This document shows positions 44,685 to 50,551 of a DNA stretch of 64,000 bases, piece by piece; the first letter of the stretch is position 1, and each line of letters begins with the position of its first letter. The notes beneath the pieces are model-generated. The model saw nothing but the letters and a program-made list of their open reading frames with translations, did no database searches and was not told the DNA's origin. Made by a program: the position numbers and the translations under genes. The DNA lies in assembly GCF_900496975.1 (NCBI RefSeq), contig NZ_UFQC01000004.1, positions 124,001 through 188,000 on the forward strand, read 5' to 3'. The DNA comes from Achromobacter veterisilvae. Its GTDB lineage: Bacteria; Pseudomonadota; Gammaproteobacteria; Burkholderiales; Burkholderiaceae_B.

Positions 44685-44791
44685 TGCGGGCTTCGCTACT
44701 TCGACAACGAAGATCCTTCCGACCAGGGATCTTGCGTGGAATGAATCCTTAAACGAATCTTTCCGCCGTTTTCGAAACCCCGTAGCGGAAA

Positions 44792-44883
<92 letters not shown>

Positions 44884-44907
44884 TATTCAAGCACTTACGT
44901 GCTTTGC

Positions 44908-44932
44908 AAAGGCCCCGAAAGGGGCCTTTTGC
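44908..44932 (+). terminator. Terminator after tRNA-Ser(CGA)
   Basis: AAAGGCCCC, a GAAA tetraloop and GGGGCCTTTT form a stable hairpin with a T tract 25 bases past the tRNA. Confidence 0.85.
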
Positions 44933-45041
44933 TTTTGGCCTGGTGGGGAAAATATTGACGGGTGCCCGAGCCTAGGTAGGGATGGTCCTGTAATTCCACC
45001 AATGACCGGATACAGAGATTGGGCCGGGCTACAGTCCCAGC

Positions 45042-45200
45042 ATGGAACCCTGGCCCTATGACCGATATTTCACCGTGGCAGAATTCGCCGCCCTGCCGAT
45101 CGCGCAGCAGCGGCAGATCGCGCTGATCGTCCGCGCTCTCGTCTACTACCTTGAGCATGGGCCAGAGGCTGCCGCAGTCTCGGGAAAGCCCGAAAGCTGA
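45042..45200 (+). CDS. Small hypothetical protein near the prophage junction
   Basis: A 52-residue reading frame (MEPWPYDRYFTVAEFAALP and on) with one amphipathic helix rich in Ala and Gln. No ribosome site is clear. It lies directly before the LexA-controlled promoter. I do not recognise it; it may be a degraded or small phage gene. Confidence 0.4.
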   Translation: MEPWPYDRYFTVAEFAALPIAQQRQIALIVRALVYYLEHGPEAAAVSGKPES

Positions 45201-45224
45201 CCCCGATTTCAATGGGAATATACT
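45197..45224 (+). promoter_or_regulatory. Sigma-70 promoter overlapped by a LexA box
   Basis: CTGACC (45197-45202) and TATACT (45219-45224) are 16 bases apart. The -10 element overlaps the LexA site, so LexA binding would block it. Predicted start of transcription is near 45231. Confidence 0.6.
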
Positions 45225-45240
45225 GTGCAACCATCCAGTA
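45221..45240 (+). promoter_or_regulatory. LexA (SOS) box
   Basis: TACTG, ten bases, CAGTA: a full match to the two conserved LexA half-sites (TACTGT...ACAGTA type, CTG-N10-CAG). It overlaps a -10 element and lies 11 bases before a start codon. Confidence 0.8.
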
Positions 45241-45250
45241 TCTTCCCATC

Positions 45251-45469
45251 ATGAACGACAACGGAATTCTCGCCGAGGTCCCCGGCCAATACGTGGCCCA
45301 GGCCGCCCAAACCCTGCCGCCGGCCGTTACAGCCGAGGACCGCGACTATGACGTTGTGATAGATGCTGGGCACGCCGGCCGAGTCCGCCTGTTCTACCGC
45401 AAACAGAAAGCCCGACGCGGTAAGTTTAGCCACTGGTTCTGGCTGGCCCATCGGGCGGAACGGGTTTAA
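45251..45469 (+). CDS. Small basic protein under SOS control
   Basis: A 72-residue protein (MNDNGILAEVPGQYVAQ start; basic, aromatic C-terminus VRLFYRKQKARRGKFSHWFW). ATG 45251 is chosen because the predicted transcript begins after the other candidate, ATG 45212; neither has a clear ribosome site. It reads opposite to the late genes and its end overlaps the Rz1 stop by 4 bases. The LexA box implies induction by DNA damage. A LexA-controlled antirepressor, like Tum of phage 186, is one idea, but the sequence is unfamiliar. Confidence 0.7.
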   Translation: MNDNGILAEVPGQYVAQAAQTLPPAVTAEDRDYDVVIDAGHAGRVRLFYRKQKARRGKFSHWFWLAHRAERV

Positions 45470-45711
45470 GGCTTGGCCCAGGCATCTACCACAGCCTGAT
45501 GCCGGGCGGCGCACTCCGCGTACTGGAACGCCAGCGCGGCATGAGCCTGCGCCAAGTCGTCCCAGGATGCCGAATCAACGTGCGGAATCGGTGGGCACGG
45601 CGCGCTGAGGTTGACGGGCAGCGTTGGCCGCGTCGATGGCGTCATTGGTTGCGCGCACCCGGCCAGGGTCGCGCACGCAGTCAGCAGGCAAAGGGCGCTG
45701 AACGATTTCAC
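45466..45711 (-). CDS. Rz1-like outer-membrane spanin lipoprotein
   Basis: An 81-residue lipoprotein: MKSFSALCLLTACATLAGC is the signal with the lipid cysteine at residue 19, and the mature part is short and Pro/Ala-rich. It overlaps the 3' part of the Rz-like gene by 137 bases in another frame, the classic spanin arrangement. With Rz it would fuse inner and outer membranes at lysis. Confidence 0.82.
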   Translation of the reverse strand: MKSFSALCLLTACATLAGCAQPMTPSTRPTLPVNLSAPCPPIPHVDSASWDDLAQAHAALAFQYAECAARHQAVVDAWAKP

Positions 45712-45991
45712 GGGTATACCTCTCGATGACCTGCGGCCACGTCGCGGCGAGTTGATCGATGCGGGCCTGCAGGTCGCCGGACAGACCGGTCAGCCGCTCA
45801 GCCTCCGTCTTGAATTCTTCCAGGCTGGCCACGCGGTTGGCTTCCTCGCACTCGGCCCGGCCGGCGGCGCGCTGGGAGTTCCCGTACCACGCAATCGCGC
45901 CCACGGAGGCCCCCAGCAGCAACGCGCCCAGCAGGCCGGCTGCGGCGTAGCCCTTCCAACCTGTCAGCATCTTCAGCAGGCCGGCGATCAC
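45575..45991 (-). CDS. Rz-like inner-membrane spanin
   Basis: A 138-residue protein with one N-terminal membrane helix (about residues 15-35: AAAGLLGALLLGASVGAIAW) and a periplasmic helical, coiled-coil-like part (SLEEFKTEAERLTGLSGDLQ). The ATG overlaps the endolysin stop by 4 bases. It is the inner partner of the nested Rz1-like gene. Confidence 0.82.
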   Translation of the reverse strand: MIAGLLKMLTGWKGYAAAGLLGALLLGASVGAIAWYGNSQRAAGRAECEEANRVASLEEFKTEAERLTGLSGDLQARIDQLAATWPQVIERYTREIVQRPLPADCVRDPGRVRATNDAIDAANAARQPQRAVPTDSAR

Positions 45992-46395
45992 GCGCGCCCC
46001 TTCCAGTCACGCGGGATCTGGAAATGCGGGCCGTCCCTTAGCGTCTTCCAGTCGCCGCCCCACTCCACCGGCACACCCAGTTCGGCGGCGCAGGCCTTGA
46101 CCACGCCGGCCAGATCCGCGAAGGCCTGCCAGTTGTTCCAGGGAATCGACCCGTCGACCAGCGGCGCCAGGTCGACGGCATGGCTCAACCCGTCCGCCTG
46201 CGGCAAGTGGTAGCTGGCCATCGTCTGGCTGACGCCCTTGGCCACGTTCTCGCGCTGCTGCGCGACCGTGCGCAGGCCTTCCACAACGGTGAAATCCACG
46301 GCAGTGCGCTGGATGGCCAGCTTCACAATCTCGACTAGGTCGGGATGCACGCCGGCCAGGCGGTCTAGACTGCGTTGGGAAAGTTGGAAGGACAT
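45988..46395 (-). CDS. Endolysin, M15-family peptidase (VanY/L-Ala-D-Glu type)
   Basis: A 135-residue enzyme that cuts the peptide part of peptidoglycan at the end of infection. Motifs: VVEGLRTVAQQRENV, LSHAVDLAPL with zinc His and Asp, and EWGGDWKTLRDGPHFQIP with the catalytic Asp/His region. ATG 46395 is preferred over GTG 46407. There is no signal sequence, so a holin is needed for export. Confidence 0.88.
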   Translation of the reverse strand: MSFQLSQRSLDRLAGVHPDLVEIVKLAIQRTAVDFTVVEGLRTVAQQRENVAKGVSQTMASYHLPQADGLSHAVDLAPLVDGSIPWNNWQAFADLAGVVKACAAELGVPVEWGGDWKTLRDGPHFQIPRDWKGRA

Positions 46396-46466
46396 GAACG
46401 GCCCCACAGTTTCGATGGGGCCATTCTGTGGCGCACACGGGGCGGTGGCGGATTTTCGTCAACCAA

Positions 46467-46494
46467 TGAAAAAGCCGCCCGAAGGCGGCTTGTT
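46467..46494 (-). terminator. Terminator after the toxin-antitoxin-like pair
   Basis: GCCGCC and GGCGGC with a TTCG-type loop, followed on the minus strand by TTTTTC. It lies about 25 bases past the antitoxin stop and would separate this pair from the lysis genes. Confidence 0.8.
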
Positions 46495-46517
46495 CTCAAC
46501 GGCTTGAGGCTCAGTGC

Positions 46518-46862
46518 TTACGCGACGCGCTTCTCACGCGGCTTCGCCCGCTCTGCAACTGCCTCAACCTCCGCCCTAGCGCGGCACGCAGCCTCTTGCA
46601 GCAGACGACGCTTCTCGCCGTCGGCGAAGCGCCGCAGAGCCTGCCGCATCAAAGGCTGGTACGACAACCCATGGATCGAGGCGATCATCTTAAAATCTTC
46701 GATCAGAGCCTTTTCCAAACGGATAGAGATAGGCTGCAAACCAAGCGCTTCGTTAAGAGCGGTCTCGTTGTGGTCAACCGCGACGACACTCTCTTCGTCC
46801 CGGCCCAGTTCACCGGATTCCCACGCGTCGTCGGTGTCCGTGATATGTGTGGCCTTAGACAT
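46518..46862 (-). CDS. Ribbon-helix-helix antitoxin-like protein (BrnA/CopG type)
   Basis: A 114-residue protein. The middle (QPISIRLEKALIEDFKMIAS then LSYQPLMRQALRRFADGE) is a ribbon-helix-helix DNA-binding segment of the BrnA/CopG kind, followed by a basic helical tail. ATG 46862 has GGAG at good spacing and overlaps the stop of the upstream toxin-like gene by 8 bases. Toxin first, antitoxin second, is the BrnT-BrnA order. Confidence 0.75.
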   Translation of the reverse strand: MSKATHITDTDDAWESGELGRDEESVVAVDHNETALNEALGLQPISIRLEKALIEDFKMIASIHGLSYQPLMRQALRRFADGEKRRLLQEAACRARAEVEAVAERAKPREKRVA

Positions 46863-47151
46863 GATTTTCTCCATATTTCCTGTATATACGAATCTCTTCC
46901 CGGTCAGGATCATAAGCTGTGCGAATCACAAACTTATCCGGGAACGGGATGTAACAGACCTTCAGCTTTCGGCCGTAGTCCGTTTCAGCAATGAACCATT
47001 CAGTAAGGGGGTCGGTAAGGTTCTTGGCGCGCTTGTCCTGCAGGTTCTTACCGACACGGTTCGCAAAACACTGGAGAATGTCCTCTTCGGACACGGGAGG
47101 GGTCTTGGCCGAAAGTTTAGCCCGGACGCCTTGCGAGATGATGAGACCCAC
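46855..47151 (-). CDS. Putative toxin (BrnT-like or small 'ADP-ribosyl hydrolase'-annotated family)
   Basis: A 98-residue protein with a beta-rich C-terminal half (WFIAETDYGRKLKVCYIPF, RTAYDPDREEIRIYRKYG) suggestive of a small RNase-type toxin fold. Related proteins are sometimes annotated as ADP-ribosyl-(dinitrogen reductase) hydrolases, which is doubtful at this size. GTG start with GGGGGAA upstream. Activity is unproven. Confidence 0.65.
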   Translation of the reverse strand: MGLIISQGVRAKLSAKTPPVSEEDILQCFANRVGKNLQDKRAKNLTDPLTEWFIAETDYGRKLKVCYIPFPDKFVIRTAYDPDREEIRIYRKYGENHV

Positions 47152-47192
47152 TCAGTTCCCCCGGGCATGATCACAATGTAATCGATAAGTCC

Positions 47193-47228
47193 ATTGTATA
47201 TACACGGCGAACCTTTAGCAATCGCTAA
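47193..47228 (-). promoter_or_regulatory. Promoter and palindromic operator of the toxin-antitoxin-like pair
   Basis: On the minus strand TTGCTA (47221-47216) and TACAAT (47198-47193) are 17 bases apart. The perfect palindrome TTAGC-AATC-GCTAA (47215-47228) overlaps the -35 element, a fitting target for the ribbon-helix-helix protein. Confidence 0.6.
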
Positions 47229-47289
47229 TGTTCGCTTGGCCGAACTCTAAGCCGAACGGCCTCAAACGGGGTCGAACCGCCTCGCGACC

Positions 47290-47316
47290 ATGAAAAAGCC
47301 CCTCCGAAGAGGGGCT
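47290..47316 (-). terminator. Terminator after two small prophage genes
   Basis: AGCCCCTC and GAGGGGCT with a TTCG loop on the minus strand, then TTTTTC. It ends the leftward transcript that includes the 47344-47798 genes. Confidence 0.8.
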
Positions 47317-47343
47317 GCCGAGGGTGTCGAGCCTCGCGACGGC

Positions 47344-47628
47344 CTACCCGGTCCGACGTCCTGAGTCCGCGTACTCAGCCAACCGCCGCCGCATGACGTC
47401 CAGCGTGCACTGCATCATGTCCAGCATCCGGTAGGCAGCAGTCAGGGGATCCATGGGATCCGCCGGCGACGGCACCGCCTCCGCCACCTCCCGCGGCGTC
47501 CTCATCGCCACGACGCCCTTGGGCAAGCGACCGCGCCGCGGCGCCTGCTCTACCTTTGCGCGATCAAATTGCGGGTGAGTCAATACAACGGCGGATTGCT
47601 GCATCGCGACCTCTGTGTTAACTTTCAT
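47344..47628 (-). CDS. Hypothetical prophage protein
   Basis: A 94-residue, Arg- and Pro-rich protein with a helical C-terminus (DPLTAAYRMLDMMQCTLDVM, then RRRLAEYADSGRR). No domain is recognised. ATG overlaps the preceding stop by 4 bases. Confidence 0.65.
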   Translation of the reverse strand: MKVNTEVAMQQSAVVLTHPQFDRAKVEQAPRRGRLPKGVVAMRTPREVAEAVPSPADPMDPLTAAYRMLDMMQCTLDVMRRRLAEYADSGRRTG

Positions 47629-47798
47629 CGGGTATTCCCTTTCTTTTCGGGTTGGGACTGCAGTTTCAACGCCTCGACGGTGCCAGCCGTCGGGGCGTTT
47701 CCTTTTGGATCACGCAGATGCAAATATGCCAGTGCAGCCTCCGGTGTTCTATTAAATGCGTTTAAAGAACGAGCGCTCGAGGGGGTCAGGGTTGACAT
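47625..47798 (-). CDS. Small hypothetical prophage protein
   Basis: A 57-residue protein starting MSTLTPSSARSLNAFNRTPE, with GGAG at good spacing before ATG 47798. It overlaps the next gene by 4 bases. Function unknown. Confidence 0.6.
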   Translation of the reverse strand: MSTLTPSSARSLNAFNRTPEAALAYLHLRDPKGNAPTAGTVEALKLQSQPEKKGNTR

Positions 47799-47868
47799 GG
47801 CGGCTCCTTCTCGGTCTGTCCAGAACATGATGACAAATCGCTGGGGGTAGATTCAAGTCCGGGCTTGA

Positions 47869-48156
47869 TCATTGGATTGCGTCCGGCCCGTCGAGAGTTA
47901 CCGGGATGTCATGACACTGGGCAGTCAAATCGCGCACCGCATCCCGCTGGAACATGTCGATCAATCCATGCAGTTGCTCGACCATTTCATGCATCCCCAT
48001 GAAAATAAGCTGGTGGGCGATCGAGGAAAAGATCAGCATATATGTCGTGATTTGACTCGTTCCTGACTCTTTCTCGTATTGGGCTGCCATCGACAATATG
48101 GGATTGAGCAAGTCGGCATGTTCATCGAAGAGCGCAATGTATGCTGGTTCGCTCAT
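47869..48156 (-). CDS. Hypothetical protein co-encoded with the Rha-like gene
   Basis: A 95-residue acidic, helical protein (MSEPAYIALFDEHADLLNPI start, Met-rich middle FSSIAHQLIFMGMHEMVEQL). Its ATG overlaps the Rha-like stop by 4 bases, so it belongs to the arc-rha-like operon. Not recognised. Confidence 0.65.
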   Translation of the reverse strand: MSEPAYIALFDEHADLLNPILSMAAQYEKESGTSQITTYMLIFSSIAHQLIFMGMHEMVEQLHGLIDMFQRDAVRDLTAQCHDIPVTLDGPDAIQ

Positions 48157-48884
48157 GCCACAGCCCTCGCTAGGCGCTGATTAGCGGCGTTCCCCCGGTT
48201 AGGAATGCGCCTTTTCAAGGCCACCGCCAGTTCCTCGCATGCTTCCTTGGCCTTTAGGTAGCAATCCTTGTAGTGCAGCCCCTCTTCCATGCCCTGCGTC
48301 AACGCTTCCTGGCACGCCATTTCCACCACGGTAAGCTGGCTATGCTGGACAGCATCTAGAACATCGCGGAAAGCCTTGTCCGAGGCCAGCTTGACCAGCT
48401 CAAGGGCTGCGTACTCCATCTTGGTGATGCTCATGTAGTACTTGGCGGCGTTCTGGCTTCCCTGCGCCTTCGCGTAGCTGACGAACTCCTGGATAACGCC
48501 TGTCAGAGCCAGCCGAGTTGCCTTTCCTTCCAGGCGCTTCTGCTGCCAATAGGCGTCCTGGCGCTGGAGAAGTATGCGGCGCAGTTCGGCGCGCATCCGC
48601 AGAAACTCGTCGACAAGACGTTTCTGGCCCTGCTCAGCCTTGTCGCCACCGATGAACGGCATGGCGATAAGGAAAGCACGCTCGGTCAGTTGGTACGCAC
48701 GGTACGTCCGGTTCTTGCTGTCGGTGTAGGTAATCTGCGTGAAATCACGCAGATTGATTGCCCGGCTTTCGACCAGTTTGTCTACTGCTCGCATCACATC
48801 GTGATGCCGACGACCGAATTCCCGCGCCACGATGTCCGATGTCGTCCACAGGTCATCGCCCTTGACTTGGATGAGGTCATCCAT
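48153..48884 (-). CDS. Rha-family phage regulatory protein (antirepressor-like)
   Basis: A 243-residue protein. The first 95 residues form a Rha domain: DLWTTSDIVAREFGRRHHDV, MRAVDKLVES, YTDSKNRTYRAYQLTERAF and MPFIGGDKA. The rest is helical and unfamiliar. Rha and KilA/Ant-type proteins act as phage regulators or antirepressors. It overlaps the Arc-like gene by 8 bases, so the pair is arranged like arc-ant of P22. Confidence 0.85.
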   Translation of the reverse strand: MDDLIQVKGDDLWTTSDIVAREFGRRHHDVMRAVDKLVESRAINLRDFTQITYTDSKNRTYRAYQLTERAFLIAMPFIGGDKAEQGQKRLVDEFLRMRAELRRILLQRQDAYWQQKRLEGKATRLALTGVIQEFVSYAKAQGSQNAAKYYMSITKMEYAALELVKLASDKAFRDVLDAVQHSQLTVVEMACQEALTQGMEEGLHYKDCYLKAKEACEELAVALKRRIPNRGNAANQRLARAVA

Positions 48885-49047
48885 GGCGGACCTCCTTTTC
48901 CTGTTCCATCCGACGCGCCTTGTACTCCCGCAGGGCCTCGACAGCGATAGCGTTCATGCTGGTAAAGCGCTCCTTCGCGTAAATCCTGATCCATGCCATG
49001 ACGTCCGTAGGGGCGCGGAGCTGTCCCCGCCATTCTTCCTGTTCCAT
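48877..49047 (-). CDS. Arc-like ribbon-helix-helix repressor
   Basis: A 56-residue protein (EQEEWRGQLRAPTDVMAWIR, IYAKERFTSMNAIAVEALRE) with the strand-helix-helix pattern of P22 Arc, in size and motif. GGAGGA precedes ATG 49047. It is expected to bind the palindrome just upstream and repress its own operon. Confidence 0.82.
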   Translation of the reverse strand: MEQEEWRGQLRAPTDVMAWIRIYAKERFTSMNAIAVEALREYKARRMEQEKEVRHG

Positions 49048-49067
49048 AGTTCCTCCATGAAAGATGA

Positions 49068-49098
49068 CTACATAACTGTAATGATTACATATCTGTAG
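49068..49098. promoter_or_regulatory. 31-base palindromic operator between divergent Arc-like genes
   Basis: CTACA and TGTAG at the ends and TGTAAT/ATTACA in the centre make a palindrome with 24 matching arm bases around a central base (49083). A partial third site, CTACATAATTGCAG, is at 49122-49135. The palindrome covers the -10 region of the leftward promoter and ends beside the -35 of the rightward one. Confidence 0.75.
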
Positions 49099-49128
49099 TT
49101 GTATCGTCAATAGGGAAACCACTACATA
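49099..49128 (+). promoter_or_regulatory. Promoter of the rightward Mnt-like operon
   Basis: TTGTAT (49099-49104) and TACATA (49123-49128) are 18 bases apart. Transcription would start almost at the ATG (49138), which has no ribosome site, so the mRNA may be leaderless like that of lambda cI from PRM. A leftward promoter (TTGACG at 49110-49105) overlaps it. Confidence 0.55.
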
Positions 49129-49137
49129 ATTGCAGCC

Positions 49138-49731
49138 ATGTCCACGTCACCCAAACCCATCTCAGCAATTCCCCCGTTTGGCCTGAGGATGCAGCCCGCC
49201 CTCAAAGCCAAAGTGGAAGAGGCTGCCAAGCAAAACGCCCGGAGCCTCAACGCCGAAATCGTTGAGCGGCTCCAGGCGTCGTTTGATCCTATGGCCAGCG
49301 ACAGCTCCACTGCCGACATGGCAGCGTTGGCTGCCAGGCTTCAAGCGGAGCTTGCGGAAGAGCAGTTCAAGAATCACACATTGGTCGTCAAACTGTCCGA
49401 GGTCGCGGAGATCATGGAGGATGACCTTCACGAACTCGAGACCTATGCCGAAGAGCATGACTTAAGGCTGGACGACTTCGGGATCGACGAATGGGATTGG
49501 CGAAAGATCATCAGCGAGTACCGCTACGCAGACCGCTGGCTGGAGCAAGAAGCCAAGAAATATGAAGACCAGCTAAAACAGGCTATGGAGGCCAGAGACC
49601 GTAGCCTCAAGGAACTGCGCGAGCGAATCGAGCGGCGCAACGCGGCCGTCCACGCCGGCGCTGCGGAAGAATCCGCGAAGCCGGCAGAGCGGATGCACTT
49701 CGACCACACAACGAAGGAGACGGACAAATGA
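49138..49731 (+). CDS. Arc/Mnt-like repressor with long coiled-coil domain
   Basis: A 197-residue protein. Residues 14-52 (FGLRMQPALKAKVEEAAKQ, ARSLNAEIVERLQASF) are a ribbon-helix-helix of the Arc family. The rest is charged and helical with coiled-coil character (EEHDLRLDDFGIDEWDW; later KKYEDQLKQAMEARDRSLKE), which may build higher oligomers, as the C-terminal coil does in Mnt. It diverges from the Arc-like gene and overlaps the next membrane-protein gene by 4 bases. It is probably expressed in the lysogen. Confidence 0.8.
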   Translation: MSTSPKPISAIPPFGLRMQPALKAKVEEAAKQNARSLNAEIVERLQASFDPMASDSSTADMAALAARLQAELAEEQFKNHTLVVKLSEVAEIMEDDLHELETYAEEHDLRLDDFGIDEWDWRKIISEYRYADRWLEQEAKKYEDQLKQAMEARDRSLKELRERIERRNAAVHAGAAEESAKPAERMHFDHTTKETDK

Positions 49732-50297
49732 CCATCCAGTGGCGCAGGGGTATCCGGCGCATTTTGATAGTTGTGTCCATTCTCTGGTTGATACTGGCTG
49801 GGGCGATCCTTGCCACTGCACAAGCAGCACAAGGCTCAGAAGACAAGTTTGCCGACATCTTCGCAGACACCAAGGCGCCTGTTCAAAAGCCTCCAACGCC
49901 TTGGAAGGATGTCATTGTTAAACCAGAGTTCCGAGCATTGACTCTTCAGCAACAAACAACTGCTCGGCAACAGTACTTCGACCAAGTCGTGGCGCCGTAC
50001 GTACCAAACGATAAGCTTGGTGCGGCCAGAGCACAGTTCTTTTCGGCCTATCCTCTCCCGGGCGAGACTCCAAACTTCTTTGATCAATTTGACGAGCCCA
50101 AAAAAATCGACCCATCGGCTGTCAAATGGGATCCCTCTACCAAACCGCCCGCAACTAGCATCTTGAATGCTTTGTTTTTCATGTTTGGGCCGATTGCTGC
50201 GATCTGGGCTGCCTACTTCACTTTTTGTTGGATTGTTGCTGGATTTCGGCCGAATTCCACTTACTCAAACCAACATGCCAATGGGGTTGACGGATGA
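49728..50297 (+). CDS. Membrane protein carrying a copy of an ejection-protein segment (superinfection-exclusion candidate)
   Basis: A 189-residue protein with a basic start (WRRGIRR), a membrane helix or signal at about 12-33 and a second helix at about 144-172, leaving about 110 residues probably in the periplasm. Residues 56-108 (starting PTPWKDVIVKPEF, including QQYFDQVVAP and AARAQF) match residues 171-223 of the virion transglycosylase encoded on the other strand next door: 38 of 53 identical by eye. Base use is more AT-rich than in neighbours. It overlaps the Mnt-like gene by 4 bases and holds the place of sieA in P22. The exclusion role is my inference. Confidence 0.82.
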   Translation: MTIQWRRGIRRILIVVSILWLILAGAILATAQAAQGSEDKFADIFADTKAPVQKPPTPWKDVIVKPEFRALTLQQQTTARQQYFDQVVAPYVPNDKLGAARAQFFSAYPLPGETPNFFDQFDEPKKIDPSAVKWDPSTKPPATSILNALFFMFGPIAAIWAAYFTFCWIVAGFRPNSTYSNQHANGVDG

Positions 50298-50551
50298 AGG
50301 ATCTCCCCCTATGGGAAAAGATCGCTCAAGCCATTGGCTTCGCGATCATGCTCATCGCGGCCTGGAAAATTCACTACGGCCCCATCTTCTATCGCTGGCT
50401 AGCGCGCCGCCGGCAGGCCCAAGCCCCCCGTAGTGATGGCCGGGAAGAGATCTGGAAAGAGAGCCTTTATGCCCGCCTGCGTCGCCGCCTGCGCGGCGAC
50501 ACCACCACCATTACCCTGGAAAGCCGCGCGCCCGACTGCAGGGTCGAGTAG
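50294..50551 (+). CDS. Small single-span membrane protein, third gene of the rightward operon
   Basis: An 85-residue protein with one membrane helix (about residues 10-25, AQAIGFAIMLIAAW) and a basic C-terminus (FYRWLARRRQAQAPR). Its ATG overlaps the preceding stop by 4 bases, which supports it as a real gene. Its last 153 bases overlap, tail to tail, the end of the 845-residue virion protein gene. It may be a partner of the membrane protein upstream. Confidence 0.6.
   Translation: MKDLPLWEKIAQAIGFAIMLIAAWKIHYGPIFYRWLARRRQAQAPRSDGREEIWKESLYARLRRRLRGDTTTITLESRAPDCRVE

Noticed and set aside
45212-45469. ATG 45212 as start of the SOS-controlled gene
   Set aside because: The predicted transcription start (about 45231) lies after it and it falls within the LexA/-10 region; ATG 45251 is preferred.
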